A stretch of 48,312 bases of DNA from Kribbella turkmenica (GTDB lineage: Bacteria; Actinomycetota; Actinomycetes; Propionibacteriales; Kribbellaceae), in the NCBI RefSeq assembly GCF_004348725.1, contig NZ_SMKR01000036.1, positions 1-48,312 of the forward strand, in the 5' to 3' direction. The translations under genes and the position numbers were made by a program. Of the stretch, positions 23,538-31,678 are shown piece after piece; the stretch's first letter is position 1; each line of letters starts with the position of its first letter. The notes beneath the pieces were generated by a model that had not been told where the DNA came from, ran no database searches, and worked only from the letters and a program-made list of their open reading frames with translations.

Positions 23538-25871
23538 GTGACGCCGCGACTGAGCGTGGTGGTGCCCTTTTACAACGTAGGTGAGTACATCGGCGACTGT
23601 CTGGACTCGATCGCCCGCCAGACCTGGACCGATTACGAGGCGATCCTGGTCGACGACGGGTCACCCGACCACAGCGCCACGATCGCGAAGGAGTTCTGCG
23701 CCCGGGACAGCCGGTTCCGGATCATCGAGCAGGAGAACCAGGGGCTGGGCCCGGCCCGCAACACCGGCGTACGGCACGCGCAGGGCGAGTACATCACCTT
23801 CGTCGACAGCGACGACCTGATCACCCGGCACGGCTTCGAGAACCTGATTCGCACCCTCGACGAGACCGGGTCCTCCTTCGCCGGTGGGAACGCGCGGCGG
23901 TTCAACAACAGCTCCGGCGTCCGGCCGTCCTGGATCCACCGGACGCCGTTCGCGCAGAACCGGATCGCCACCCATGTGACCGAAACCTTGGACCTGGCCC
24001 TGGACCGGATGGTCTGGAACAAGGTGTACCGGCGGTCGTTCTGGGACGAGTACGGCTACGAGTTCCCGGCGATCCGGTACGAGGACTACCCGGTGACGCT
24101 GAAGGCGCACCTGGACGCCGTGACCGTCGACGCGCTGGCCGTACCGGTTTACTACTGGCGCGAACGTGAGTCCGGCGAGTCGATCACCCAGCAGAAGTTC
24201 CAGCTCGGCAACCTCGAGGACCGGGTCCGCTCCGCCGAGATGGTGATGGACCTGGTCGAGGAGCAGCAGAGCCTGCGCGAGGTGCGTCGCCGCGTGCACG
24301 CGCACTTCGCCCAGATCGATCTGTTGACGCTGGTGATGGCGTTCGGCGCGGCGCCCCCGGAGGAAGACGAGAACCTGCTCAAGCTCGCCCGGCGGCTGAT
24401 GGACCGGCTGGACGACTCCGCGCTGGTCGGCGCGCACGGCTACGACCGGATCCAGCATTCCGCGCTCGAGGCGGGCGACGTCGACCTGCTCCGCCGGCTG
24501 GCCCGCTTCCGCAGCGACGGTGGTCTGCGCGGGGGAGCCCGAGCGCTCGCCCGGCGCGGCCGCCCCTGGCTGCTCGAGCACAACTACCCCGGTGTGCGAG
24601 ACCAGCGCAGCTCGGTGCCGAAGGAGCTGTACCGGCTGCCGAAGAAGGAGCTGTCGCTGGCCACCACTGTCCAGCACGTCGCCTGGCTCGAGGACGGCTC
24701 GCTGTCGGTCAGAGGCACCGCGGAGATCCGGCACCTGGAGACCAAGGCGTCGTCCCGCCTGCGGATAGCCCTGGTCGTCGCCGGTGTGGAGTCGGAGCTC
24801 GCGGTCCGCCGGTTCGAGGCGATCGACACGCACGGCGACCCAGCTCTGGCCGGATTCGAAATACGGATCGACGAGGCGCTGCTGGCGAAGCTGAAGACGA
24901 CCGCGGCGCCGGCGCACTTCGTGGTCCGGCTGTGGTCCGGCCGGCTGCGGCGGCACGGCAAGCTCGGCGGCCAGCGGCCCGGCAGTCCCACCTGGCCGCC
25001 GGGGGCGTGGATCGACGCGACGAGCTGGGTGCAGCCCGGTCAGGGCGCCGACGGAGCGTTCCTGCTCCGCAGGATGGTTGACCCCTGCCGGCTCACCGCC
25101 GCCGAGCACAGCGCCGACGCGTTGGTGCTGCGGGGCCGGGTGCCGGCCGAGCTCGAGGAGCCGAAGCTGCGGATCAGTCGCCCGATGGCCGATCGGGAGA
25201 CCGTCCTGCCGGTCGCGCTGAGCGGCGACAGCCGGGACTTCGCGGTGCGGATCCCGATCCGGCCGATCATCGAGGACGCCAATCCCGACGACCCGTTCAC
25301 CCAGCGCACCTCCCGGGCCTTCCGGCTGATCGACGTCAACGGCGAGGAGCGGTTGCTGTTGTGGACCGCCGGTCCGCGGGCGATCCACCACTTCGACCAG
25401 GACCGGTTGGTCACGCTGACCCGGTCTGTGGGCGGCTACGTGAACCTGCACGAGACGCCGCTGCGACTACCCGCCGAGGACGCCGAGATCGTTGCCGGCA
25501 GCCACGGCAAGGAGCTGCGTATCAGCGGCCCGGCACTGGGCGGCGACGGCTGCGAGTTCCATTGGCGGCGCTATCTGGACGACTCGGACGACCACCTCGA
25601 CGTGCAGTGTCGGCGGACCCAGCAGGACGGCCGCTGGACCGCCGCGGTGACGCTGTCCGAGCTGATTCCGGAGAACGCGGTAGCCAGCGCCACCGATCCG
25701 CTGGCCAGCCTCGCGGACTGGATCCTGTTCGCGGCCTGGCCGGACGGGCCGGCGCGCGCGGTGCAGTGCGAGCCGTTCCTGTCCAGCCGGCTGCCGATCG
25801 ATGCAGAGCAGGACGGCCACACCGCGGCGCTGCGTCCGCACTCCGGAACCCTCCACCTCGAGGTTCGCTGA
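23538..25871 (+). CDS. GT2 glycosyltransferase with large C-terminal extension
   Basis: A 777-residue protein. Residues 1-250 are a GT-A family 2 domain: SVVVPFYNVGEYIGDCL at the N-terminus, VDDGSPDHS near 37-45, ARNTG near 75, and FVDSDDL near 91-97 as the DxD-type metal site. The domain closes with YEDYPV near 180. Residues 360-777 are predicted beta-rich and resemble the accessory regions seen in teichoic-acid GT2 enzymes and in GT2/glycerophosphotransferase fusions. I cannot name that domain. It starts with GTG at 23538 after CCGGA; GGGGAG 10 bases further up may also serve. Its stop overlaps the start of A' (TGATG). The 102 bases before it show no clear promoter. The likely role is adding a sugar to a wall polymer or capsule. 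Confidence 0.82.
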   Translation: MTPRLSVVVPFYNVGEYIGDCLDSIARQTWTDYEAILVDDGSPDHSATIAKEFCARDSRFRIIEQENQGLGPARNTGVRHAQGEYITFVDSDDLITRHGFENLIRTLDETGSSFAGGNARRFNNSSGVRPSWIHRTPFAQNRIATHVTETLDLALDRMVWNKVYRRSFWDEYGYEFPAIRYEDYPVTLKAHLDAVTVDALAVPVYYWRERESGESITQQKFQLGNLEDRVRSAEMVMDLVEEQQSLREVRRRVHAHFAQIDLLTLVMAFGAAPPEEDENLLKLARRLMDRLDDSALVGAHGYDRIQHSALEAGDVDLLRRLARFRSDGGLRGGARALARRGRPWLLEHNYPGVRDQRSSVPKELYRLPKKELSLATTVQHVAWLEDGSLSVRGTAEIRHLETKASSRLRIALVVAGVESELAVRRFEAIDTHGDPALAGFEIRIDEALLAKLKTTAAPAHFVVRLWSGRLRRHGKLGGQRPGSPTWPPGAWIDATSWVQPGQGADGAFLLRRMVDPCRLTAAEHSADALVLRGRVPAELEEPKLRISRPMADRETVLPVALSGDSRDFAVRIPIRPIIEDANPDDPFTQRTSRAFRLIDVNGEERLLLWTAGPRAIHHFDQDRLVTLTRSVGGYVNLHETPLRLPAEDAEIVAGSHGKELRISGPALGGDGCEFHWRRYLDDSDDHLDVQCRRTQQDGRWTAAVTLSELIPENAVASATDPLASLADWILFAAWPDGPARAVQCEPFLSSRLPIDAEQDGHTAALRPHSGTLHLEVR

Positions 25872-26701
25872 TGCACCACCACAACCACTACTACGGACAG
25901 GCGCACATCCTCGCCCGGTATGCCGGTCTGGACGACGAGTACCCACCGCGCCTGCGCGGCTACCTCCAGCACGGCTGGAACATCGGCGACGGCTGGAATC
26001 CGGTCCACGAGTTCTACGACGGCGCCTGGCGGTTCACCTGGAGCGACGCCCCGCGCCGCCGTGGCCACGCGCTCGGCCGGCGGAACCACCACAGCATCGG
26101 TGCGCCGTTCCGCTATCTCCTGGATCTGGAGCCCGAGCTGGGGGTGGTGCCGGAGGAGAAGCGCGAGGGCACCCTGTGGTTCCTCTTCCACGGCTGGGAG
26201 GGTGGCAAGATCCAGGGCGACCACAAGCGGCTGGTCGACGAGATCCGCGAGACGGAGACCGGTCCGGTCACCTTCAGCCTGTACTACACCGAGTACGAGC
26301 GGCCGGAGATCCGCGCGTTGTACGAGGACGCCGGCTTCCGGGTGGTCTCGTTCGGCCGCCGCGGCTTCTCCTACGAGGGCACCGATCCGAAGTTCCTCTA
26401 CAAGCAACTGGCCGAGCTGCGCAAGCACAAGCGGGTGGCCGCCAACCGGCTGTCCACCGCGATCTTCTACGGCATCGCGGCCGGCTGCGACGCGGCCGTG
26501 TACGGCGACCCGATGACGATGGAGGGTGAGAACCCGCTGTTCGGCGGCGACAGCCGGATCGCGCGGCTGTGGCCGGAGATGCTCGGCAAGGACCTCGATT
26601 CGGAGGCCGCCCGGGCGACCACCGACCTGGAGCTCGGGGTGCCGTGGATGATGCCGCCTGAGGAACTACGAATGCTGTTCGATTGGAGAGAGCGTGTCTG
26701 A
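25871..26701 (+). CDS. Family A protein, candidate surface-glycan transferase (copy 2)
   Basis: A 276-residue paralogue of the protein at 3269. It starts MHHHNHYYGQAHI, and conserved blocks are YLQHGWNIGDGW, RRRGHALGRRN, FLFHGWEGGK, RETETGPVTFSLYYTEYE, YEDAGFRVVSFGRRG, and KRVAANRLSTA..YG followed by VYGDPM near residue 215. The function is not established; the shared YGDP region suggests a GT-B-like transferase. Its ATG overlaps the stop of the GT2 gene and its stop overlaps the start of B', so GT2-A'-B' is one translational unit. Gene order here is A then B; in the copy at 3.3-5.5 kb it is B then A. Confidence 0.78.
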   Translation: MHHHNHYYGQAHILARYAGLDDEYPPRLRGYLQHGWNIGDGWNPVHEFYDGAWRFTWSDAPRRRGHALGRRNHHSIGAPFRYLLDLEPELGVVPEEKREGTLWFLFHGWEGGKIQGDHKRLVDEIRETETGPVTFSLYYTEYERPEIRALYEDAGFRVVSFGRRGFSYEGTDPKFLYKQLAELRKHKRVAANRLSTAIFYGIAAGCDAAVYGDPMTMEGENPLFGGDSRIARLWPEMLGKDLDSEAARATTDLELGVPWMMPPEELRMLFDWRERV

Positions 26702-28460
26702 GAACCAGCTGGCCGTCGAAGTGGTCCGCGGCGAGATGCAGCCGTGGAGCGACTACTCCGGTCAGCGAAGGGCCGTCGGCGGGCTGGTTCTGCGCACACT
26801 GCTGACTGACGTGCTGCTCGACGCACGCACACTCGTGCTCGGCCCGCACGGCGCCGACCTGATCGAGGCCGTGCTGGCCAAGTCCGGGCCGACGACACTG
26901 CTGGTCCGCTCGGTGTCCGACGCGGGTGAGCTGAGCGACAAGTTCGGTGACCGGCTCCAGGTCGTCGCGGGTGGGCTCGACGGCCTGGTCGCCGCCGGTG
27001 CCACGCCGTACGACGTGGTCGTGGCGGCCGATGGGCTCGATCGGGTGCTCGGCTACGACAGCGACGACCTGAACTGGCAGCAGCGGCTGGACGCGCTCGC
27101 CGCCGTGATGTCCCCGCGGGGCGTGCTCGTCCTGGGTCTCGAGAACGAGTTCTCGCTGACGAACCTGTTCGACCGTCGCCCTGCGGATCAGCGGCACGCT
27201 GACGACGAGTGGCGTCCGCTGCACGACGACCCGTCCCGGCCGGTCTCAGTCGCGCAACTCGCCGAGTCGCTCGAGCGGATCGGGCTGGGCACGGACGTCG
27301 CAGCGTACGCGGCCTTCTCGGTGGAGGAGACCCCGTCGGCACTGATCGCGGCCGACGTCGCCGCGGCCGCTCGCCCAGGTCAGCTGCCTGCGCGGATCGC
27401 GGTCGAGGCGCTCGAGGCGTCAGCAACCGTCGTACCGCTGCTCGCGCCGGTGGCCGAGGGTGCGGAGGCGGCCGCGCGCGCCGGGCTGCTGGCGTCGACC
27501 GCGGGTGGGTGGATCGCGGTGGCGGGCGCGGCGCCGAAGCACGCCGTGTACGCGCAGACGCCAGGGCAGGAAGCCCTGCTGACCGCCGATCCCGTCAGCG
27601 ATGGCTGGTCCGTCAGCGTCACCGGTGGTGGTGCGGAAGTCGCCGGTGTGGTCTTCGACGCGTCCGCGGTACCGGCCACTGTGCCGGGTGGGGTCACCGT
27701 GGAGACGCAGCTGATTCGGCTGGCCGCCGCGGAGGACGTCCCGCGCTTCCGCGAGCTGGCCGCACGGCTCGGCGACTGGGCCCGGTCCCAGGCCGACTCG
27801 CGGGTGCTCCTGCGTTGGGACGACGTGGTCGTCGACGGCGACAGCTTCGGGTTCGGGATCTCCGCCTGGACGACCGCTGCCACGGAGACCGACAAGGACC
27901 GGCTGGCCGCCGCCTGGTCCCGGTTCCACGATCGGCTGATCGGCGGCCACCGCCGGCACCCGTGGCCACCGTGGATGGTCGGCGACGACCTGGTCGCCGC
28001 GTGGGTGGCGATGTCCGGCGTCGATCCGGTCCGGCAGACGCCGGCCGCCGGCCCGGACTCGCCGTCGGCCTCCGTCGAGTACGTTGCCCGCGGCAAGGAG
28101 TTGGCCGGTGCGCTGGCCGCCGCGGTGGGCATCCCGGCCGACGCGTCGCAGACGCCGGACGTCCGGACGGCGCTCGCGCAGGCCGAGCGGTCCGCGCACG
28201 CGGTCTACGAGCTGAAGGGCCAGATCTTCGGGCTGGAGCGTACGCTCGGTTTCCGGGACAAGGCGCTGAAAACTCGGGAGACCCGGATCCGCGAGCTGCG
28301 CGTCCAGATCCAGAGCGTGCATGCCGAGCACATCAGGCTGCGGAAGTCCCGCGCGTACGCCGCGGTGAAGGTGGTTCGCAGGGTCGCTCAGATCCGCAAT
28401 CCGCGCAAGTTCGCCGGCAAGATCAAGCGCCGGCTGAAAAGCAAGCTGGGCCCGGCTTGA
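26694..28460 (+). CDS. Family B protein with Rossmann-like N-domain (copy 2)
   Basis: A 588-residue paralogue of the protein at 4081, about 110 residues longer. The GTG start at 26694 has GGAGAG upstream and overlaps A' by 8 bases. The N-terminal 200 residues show a Rossmann-like pattern (TLVLGPHGADL, TLLVRSVSDAGEL, YDVVVAADGLDRVLG, PRGVLVLGLENEFSLTNLF), similar to methyltransferases but with a poor glycine motif. An Ala/Gly-rich middle (about 200-330) is followed by SRVLLRWDDVVVDGDSFGF near 365. A coiled-coil-like helix (ERSAHAVYELKGQIF..ERTLG, about 495-550) precedes LRKSRAYAAVKVVRR and a basic tail. Such tails suggest membrane contact. Function unknown; a glycan-modifying methyltransferase-like role is inferred. 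Confidence 0.75.
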   Translation: MSENQLAVEVVRGEMQPWSDYSGQRRAVGGLVLRTLLTDVLLDARTLVLGPHGADLIEAVLAKSGPTTLLVRSVSDAGELSDKFGDRLQVVAGGLDGLVAAGATPYDVVVAADGLDRVLGYDSDDLNWQQRLDALAAVMSPRGVLVLGLENEFSLTNLFDRRPADQRHADDEWRPLHDDPSRPVSVAQLAESLERIGLGTDVAAYAAFSVEETPSALIAADVAAAARPGQLPARIAVEALEASATVVPLLAPVAEGAEAAARAGLLASTAGGWIAVAGAAPKHAVYAQTPGQEALLTADPVSDGWSVSVTGGGAEVAGVVFDASAVPATVPGGVTVETQLIRLAAAEDVPRFRELAARLGDWARSQADSRVLLRWDDVVVDGDSFGFGISAWTTAATETDKDRLAAAWSRFHDRLIGGHRRHPWPPWMVGDDLVAAWVAMSGVDPVRQTPAAGPDSPSASVEYVARGKELAGALAAAVGIPADASQTPDVRTALAQAERSAHAVYELKGQIFGLERTLGFRDKALKTRETRIRELRVQIQSVHAEHIRLRKSRAYAAVKVVRRVAQIRNPRKFAGKIKRRLKSKLGPA

Positions 28461-28464
28461 GTGC

Positions 28465-29517
28465 TCAGAGGATGTCCCAGGTGAGTGGGGTGCCCGCCGG
28501 TGCGTCGACGCGGAACTTACGGCCCTCGACCGAGGCGAAGGCGTCCGGCGGCAGGCCGCCGGCCGGTCGCACCGAGCGAACGTTGTCGATGGCCACCTTC
28601 TCACCGGCCTTGACGTCCCGGGTGACGTAGAGCGACCGGCGGAACCGGAGGACGTTCTGTTCGGCTTGTTTGGGTCCGATGACCGGTTGGCCGAGGGCGA
28701 GCTGCGCGACGCGGCTGCCCTCGACGAGTGACTCCAGCTCGCCGGGCTCCAGGGAGAAGGCGGAGTCGACGCCGCCGTCGATCCGCTTGAGGGTGACGTG
28801 CTTCTCGATGACGGTGGCGCCGAGCGCGACGGCGGCGATGGCGGCGCCGATGCCCATCGTGTGGTCGGACAGTCCGACCTGGACGCCGAGGGCGTCGCGG
28901 AGCACCGGGATCGCGCGGAGGTTGGACTGCTCCGGCGGTGCCGGGTAGCTCGCCGTACACGCCAGGACGATGATCTGCTCGTTGCCGGTGGAGCGCGCCG
29001 CGCGGACCGCGGCGTCGATGTCCGTCAGCGTCGCCGAGCCGGTGGAGATGATGATCGGCTTGCCGGTCTCGGCCATGCCGCGGACCAGCGGCAGGTCGCC
29101 GATCTCGTTCGAGGCGACCTTGTACGCCGGGACGTTCAGCTTCTCCAGGAAGTCGATCGCGGCCCGGTCGAAGGCCGACGAGAACGCGACCAGGCCCAGC
29201 GATTTCGCCAGGTCGAAGATCGGCTCATGCCAGGCCCACGGCGTGTGTGCCTCGTCGTAGAGGTCGTACAGTCGCGCGTCACCCCACAGCTCATGCTCCG
29301 ACGGCAGCCGGAACGCCGGCAGGTCGACGTCGAGCGTCATGGTGTCCGCCGTGTACGTCTGCAGCTTCAGCGCCTGCGCACCCGACTCCGCGATCGCCCG
29401 GACGATGTCCTTGGCTCGCTCGAGGTCACCGTTGTGGTTCCCGGACATCTCCGCGATGATGAACGGCTGGTGCTCCGGCCCGATCGGCACTCCGCCGATG
29501 TCGATGGTGGTGTTCAT
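28465..29517 (-). CDS. pseI: Pseudaminic acid synthase
   Basis: A 350-residue NeuB-type synthase that condenses 6-deoxy-AltdiNAc with phosphoenolpyruvate. The N-terminal TIM barrel begins with FIIAEMSGNHNG (19-30); ALKLQTYTADTMT and YKVASNEIGDLPLV follow. The stretch IDGGVDSAFSLEP (about 236-248) is the signature that separates PseI from NeuB and LegI, which carry PDH or DHxxS at this place. A C-terminal SAF domain (about 285-350, RSLYVTRDVKAGE, IRSVRPAGGL-like) is present. The ATG overlaps the pseH stop (ATGA). The gene converges on family B copy 2 with only 4 bases between the stops, so no room remains for a separate terminator. Confidence 0.94.
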   Translation of the reverse strand: MNTTIDIGGVPIGPEHQPFIIAEMSGNHNGDLERAKDIVRAIAESGAQALKLQTYTADTMTLDVDLPAFRLPSEHELWGDARLYDLYDEAHTPWAWHEPIFDLAKSLGLVAFSSAFDRAAIDFLEKLNVPAYKVASNEIGDLPLVRGMAETGKPIIISTGSATLTDIDAAVRAARSTGNEQIIVLACTASYPAPPEQSNLRAIPVLRDALGVQVGLSDHTMGIGAAIAAVALGATVIEKHVTLKRIDGGVDSAFSLEPGELESLVEGSRVAQLALGQPVIGPKQAEQNVLRFRRSLYVTRDVKAGEKVAIDNVRSVRPAGGLPPDAFASVEGRKFRVDAPAGTPLTWDIL

Positions 29518-30023
29518 GACGTCCTCTGGTGTCGTCGGTCCTGTTTGCGCAGGCTGATCGGGATCACGGTGATCTCGCGACCGTCCGCGTAACGGGTCTG
29601 CGGAGTCCCCTCGGTGAAGCGGAACCGCCGGTTCATTTGTCGCACCACCGTATTGTGCTCCAGCACCTCGCCGGTCAGCAGATCGAGGCCGAGGTCGTCG
29701 AACGCGTACGACGTCGCGTCGCGCATCACCTCGATCCAGGCCGGCAAGGTCTCACCCCGCGCGGCCAGGCCGTCGGCGTCGAGGAAGAACCCCCAGGCGG
29801 CAGTGGATCCTTCGATGTCGAAGAAGTTCACCACACCGGCCGTCGTGCCGCCGCGCTCGTAGATCAGCACCCGGCGGGCCGGGTCGGCCGACGCCTTGGT
29901 CCACCACGCGGCGTGCTCGTCCGCACTGATCTCGTGCGATGTAACGCTGGCGTCGCGATTGGCCTGCTGGTTACGCAACCGCCGGATGGTGTCGACATCG
30001 TGTTCCGTGGCTCTGCGCAGCAT
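29514..30023 (-). CDS. pseH: UDP-4-amino-4,6-dideoxy-beta-L-AltNAc acetyltransferase
   Basis: A 169-residue GNAT enzyme of the PseH type, the usual length of the family. The N-terminus LRRATEHDVDTIRRLRNQQ and EHAAWW near residue 40 match PseH/RimJ-like members. Later come WGFFLD, a GLDLLTGEVLEHNTVVRQMNRRF block (broken between V and R) with the substrate-side Asn, and a C-terminal ITVIPISL strand. It acetylates the 4-amino group made by PseC, using acetyl-CoA. It is coupled to pseI by a 4-base overlap. No Shine-Dalgarno is visible; a TAGGTT box 6 bases before the ATG suggests a leaderless mRNA. Confidence 0.87.
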   Translation of the reverse strand: MLRRATEHDVDTIRRLRNQQANRDASVTSHEISADEHAAWWTKASADPARRVLIYERGGTTAGVVNFFDIEGSTAAWGFFLDADGLAARGETLPAWIEVMRDATSYAFDDLGLDLLTGEVLEHNTVVRQMNRRFRFTEGTPQTRYADGREITVIPISLRKQDRRHQRTS

Positions 30024-30029
30024 GCACTC

Positions 30030-30035
30030 AACCTA
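30030..30035 (-). promoter_or_regulatory. Candidate -10 box for a leaderless pseH-pseI transcript
   Basis: On the minus strand TAGGTT fits the actinobacterial TANNNT -10 pattern, and the pseH ATG follows after 6 bases. That spacing would place the first transcribed base on the start codon. I do not see a convincing -35 element at 16-18 bases. Confidence 0.4.
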
Positions 30036-30106
30036 GCGTCTTCTCTCGGAGGCGTTGGTGTGTAAACATCTTTCGTGATCACCGCTACGTATGGTCGGAG
30101 AGTGAC

Positions 30107-31675
30107 ATGAGAGTCTGGCGAGCGATGGGCGTACTCGGGGTGACGGCAGGGCTGTTGCTGAGCGGATTGACGGGTACGGCGTCGGCTGCGCCGGCCCCCG
30201 CGGGTGAGGGGCGCTGCGCGCCCGACGCGAAGACACCGCTCCGGCAGTTCCGGGCGAGCTGGGTGGCGTCGGTGGTGAACATCGACTGGCCGTCCAAAAC
30301 CGGGCTGTCCGCGGCCCAGCAGCAGGCCGAGCTGATCGGCTGGCTGGACGACGCGGTCCGGCAGCGGCACAACGCGGTCATCCTCCAGGTGCGCCCGACC
30401 GCGGACGCGTTCTGGCCGTCCGAGGTCGAGCCCTGGTCGCGGTACCTGACCGGCACGCAGGGCGGCCACCCCGGCTACGACCCGCTGGCCTTCGCGGTCG
30501 CCGAGGCGCACAAGCGCAACCTCGAGCTGCACGCCTGGTTCAACCCGTACCGGCTCTCGATGGGAACCGACCTCAACGCCCTCGTCCCGACGCACCCGGC
30601 GCGGCAAAACCCCGACTGGGTCGTCACGTACGGCGGGAAGCTCTACTACAACCCCGGGATCCCGGCAGCCCGCAAGCTGGTCGAGGACGCGATCATGGAC
30701 GCGGTCGCGAACTACGACATCGACGGCGTGCACTTCGACGACTACTTCTATCCCTACCCGGTGGCCGGTCAGGTCTTCGACGACGCGGCGACGTACGCGG
30801 AGTACGGCGCCGGCTTCCCGACGCTGGCCGACTGGCGGCGGAACAACATCGACCTGCTGATCCAGGAGCTCCAGCAGCGGATCAAGGCGGCCAAACCGTG
30901 GGTGAAGTTCGGCATCTCGCCGTTCGCGGTCTGGCGGAACAAGGCGACCGACCCGGAGGGCTCGGACACCACCGCCGGGGTGCAGACGTACGACGACCTC
31001 GCCGCGGACACCCGGAAGTGGGTCCGCGAGGAGTGGATCGACTACATCGTCCCGCAGGTCTACTGGGCCGGTGGGTTCGCGCCCGCCGACTACAACAAGA
31101 TCGTGCCGTGGTGGGCCAACGAGGTCCGCGGCACCGACGTCCACCTCTACATCGGCGAGGCGACGTACAAGGTCGGTACGTCGACGCAGTCACCGGACTG
31201 GTCGGACCCCGCCGAGCTGAGCGACCACATGGCGTTCGACAGCACGATCCCCGAGGTGAAGGGCAACATCTTCTTCTCCGCGAAGGACGTGCGGGCGGAC
31301 CGCCTCGGCGCGACCACGCTGCTCAACAACACCTGGTACACCCGCCCCGCGCTGATCCCCACCATGCGGAACCTGGACGCGCGTCCGCCGCAGCCGGTGC
31401 ACGCTGTCCGTGCCACCCGGACCGATGACGGCGTCCAGCTCACGTGGCGGCGTACGTCGTCCGACACCACGTCGTACGCCGTCTATCGCCGGGAGCTCCT
31501 GGGCGGAGACCACTGCCCGGACAACGACGCCCGCAACCTGATCGCCACTGTCCGCTCCACCGAGTCCTACCTGGACACGACGGCCACGCCGGGCAAGGCC
31601 TACCTCTACACGGTCACCGCGCTGGACCGACTGGCCAACCAGAGCGTGCCGATCCCGGCCGTGTCGGTGCGCTGA
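30107..31675 (+). CDS. Secreted GHL10-family glycoside hydrolase-like protein
   Basis: A 522-residue exported protein. The signal peptide is clear: MRVWRAM, a hydrophobic core (8-22), then TASAAPA with cleavage near residue 27-28. Residues about 45-410 form a GHL10 (DUF187, YddW-like) barrel: FRASWVASVVNIDWP, NAVILQVRPTADAFWPS, ELHAWFNPYR, DGVHFDDYFYPYP and DYIVPQVYW are all family blocks, with the Asp pair in HFDDYF likely catalytic. Residues about 425-520 form a fibronectin type III-like domain. Such enzymes are thought to cut wall-linked polysaccharide outside the cell. The ATG has GGAG 7-8 bases upstream. It is divergent from pseH across 83 bases, which suggests a turnover role for the glycan made here. 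Confidence 0.88.
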   Translation: MRVWRAMGVLGVTAGLLLSGLTGTASAAPAPAGEGRCAPDAKTPLRQFRASWVASVVNIDWPSKTGLSAAQQQAELIGWLDDAVRQRHNAVILQVRPTADAFWPSEVEPWSRYLTGTQGGHPGYDPLAFAVAEAHKRNLELHAWFNPYRLSMGTDLNALVPTHPARQNPDWVVTYGGKLYYNPGIPAARKLVEDAIMDAVANYDIDGVHFDDYFYPYPVAGQVFDDAATYAEYGAGFPTLADWRRNNIDLLIQELQQRIKAAKPWVKFGISPFAVWRNKATDPEGSDTTAGVQTYDDLAADTRKWVREEWIDYIVPQVYWAGGFAPADYNKIVPWWANEVRGTDVHLYIGEATYKVGTSTQSPDWSDPAELSDHMAFDSTIPEVKGNIFFSAKDVRADRLGATTLLNNTWYTRPALIPTMRNLDARPPQPVHAVRATRTDDGVQLTWRRTSSDTTSYAVYRRELLGGDHCPDNDARNLIATVRSTESYLDTTATPGKAYLYTVTALDRLANQSVPIPAVSVR

Positions 31676-31678
31676 CGA

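Noticed and set aside
23661..25451. Long minus-strand frame of 596 codons
   Set aside because: It is antisense to the GT2 gene at 23538 and has shadow composition.
28465..29517. Reading the synthase as sialic or legionaminic acid synthase
   Set aside because: The DSAFSLEP block and the inverting dehydratase with an ATGA-coupled PseC point to pseudaminic acid.
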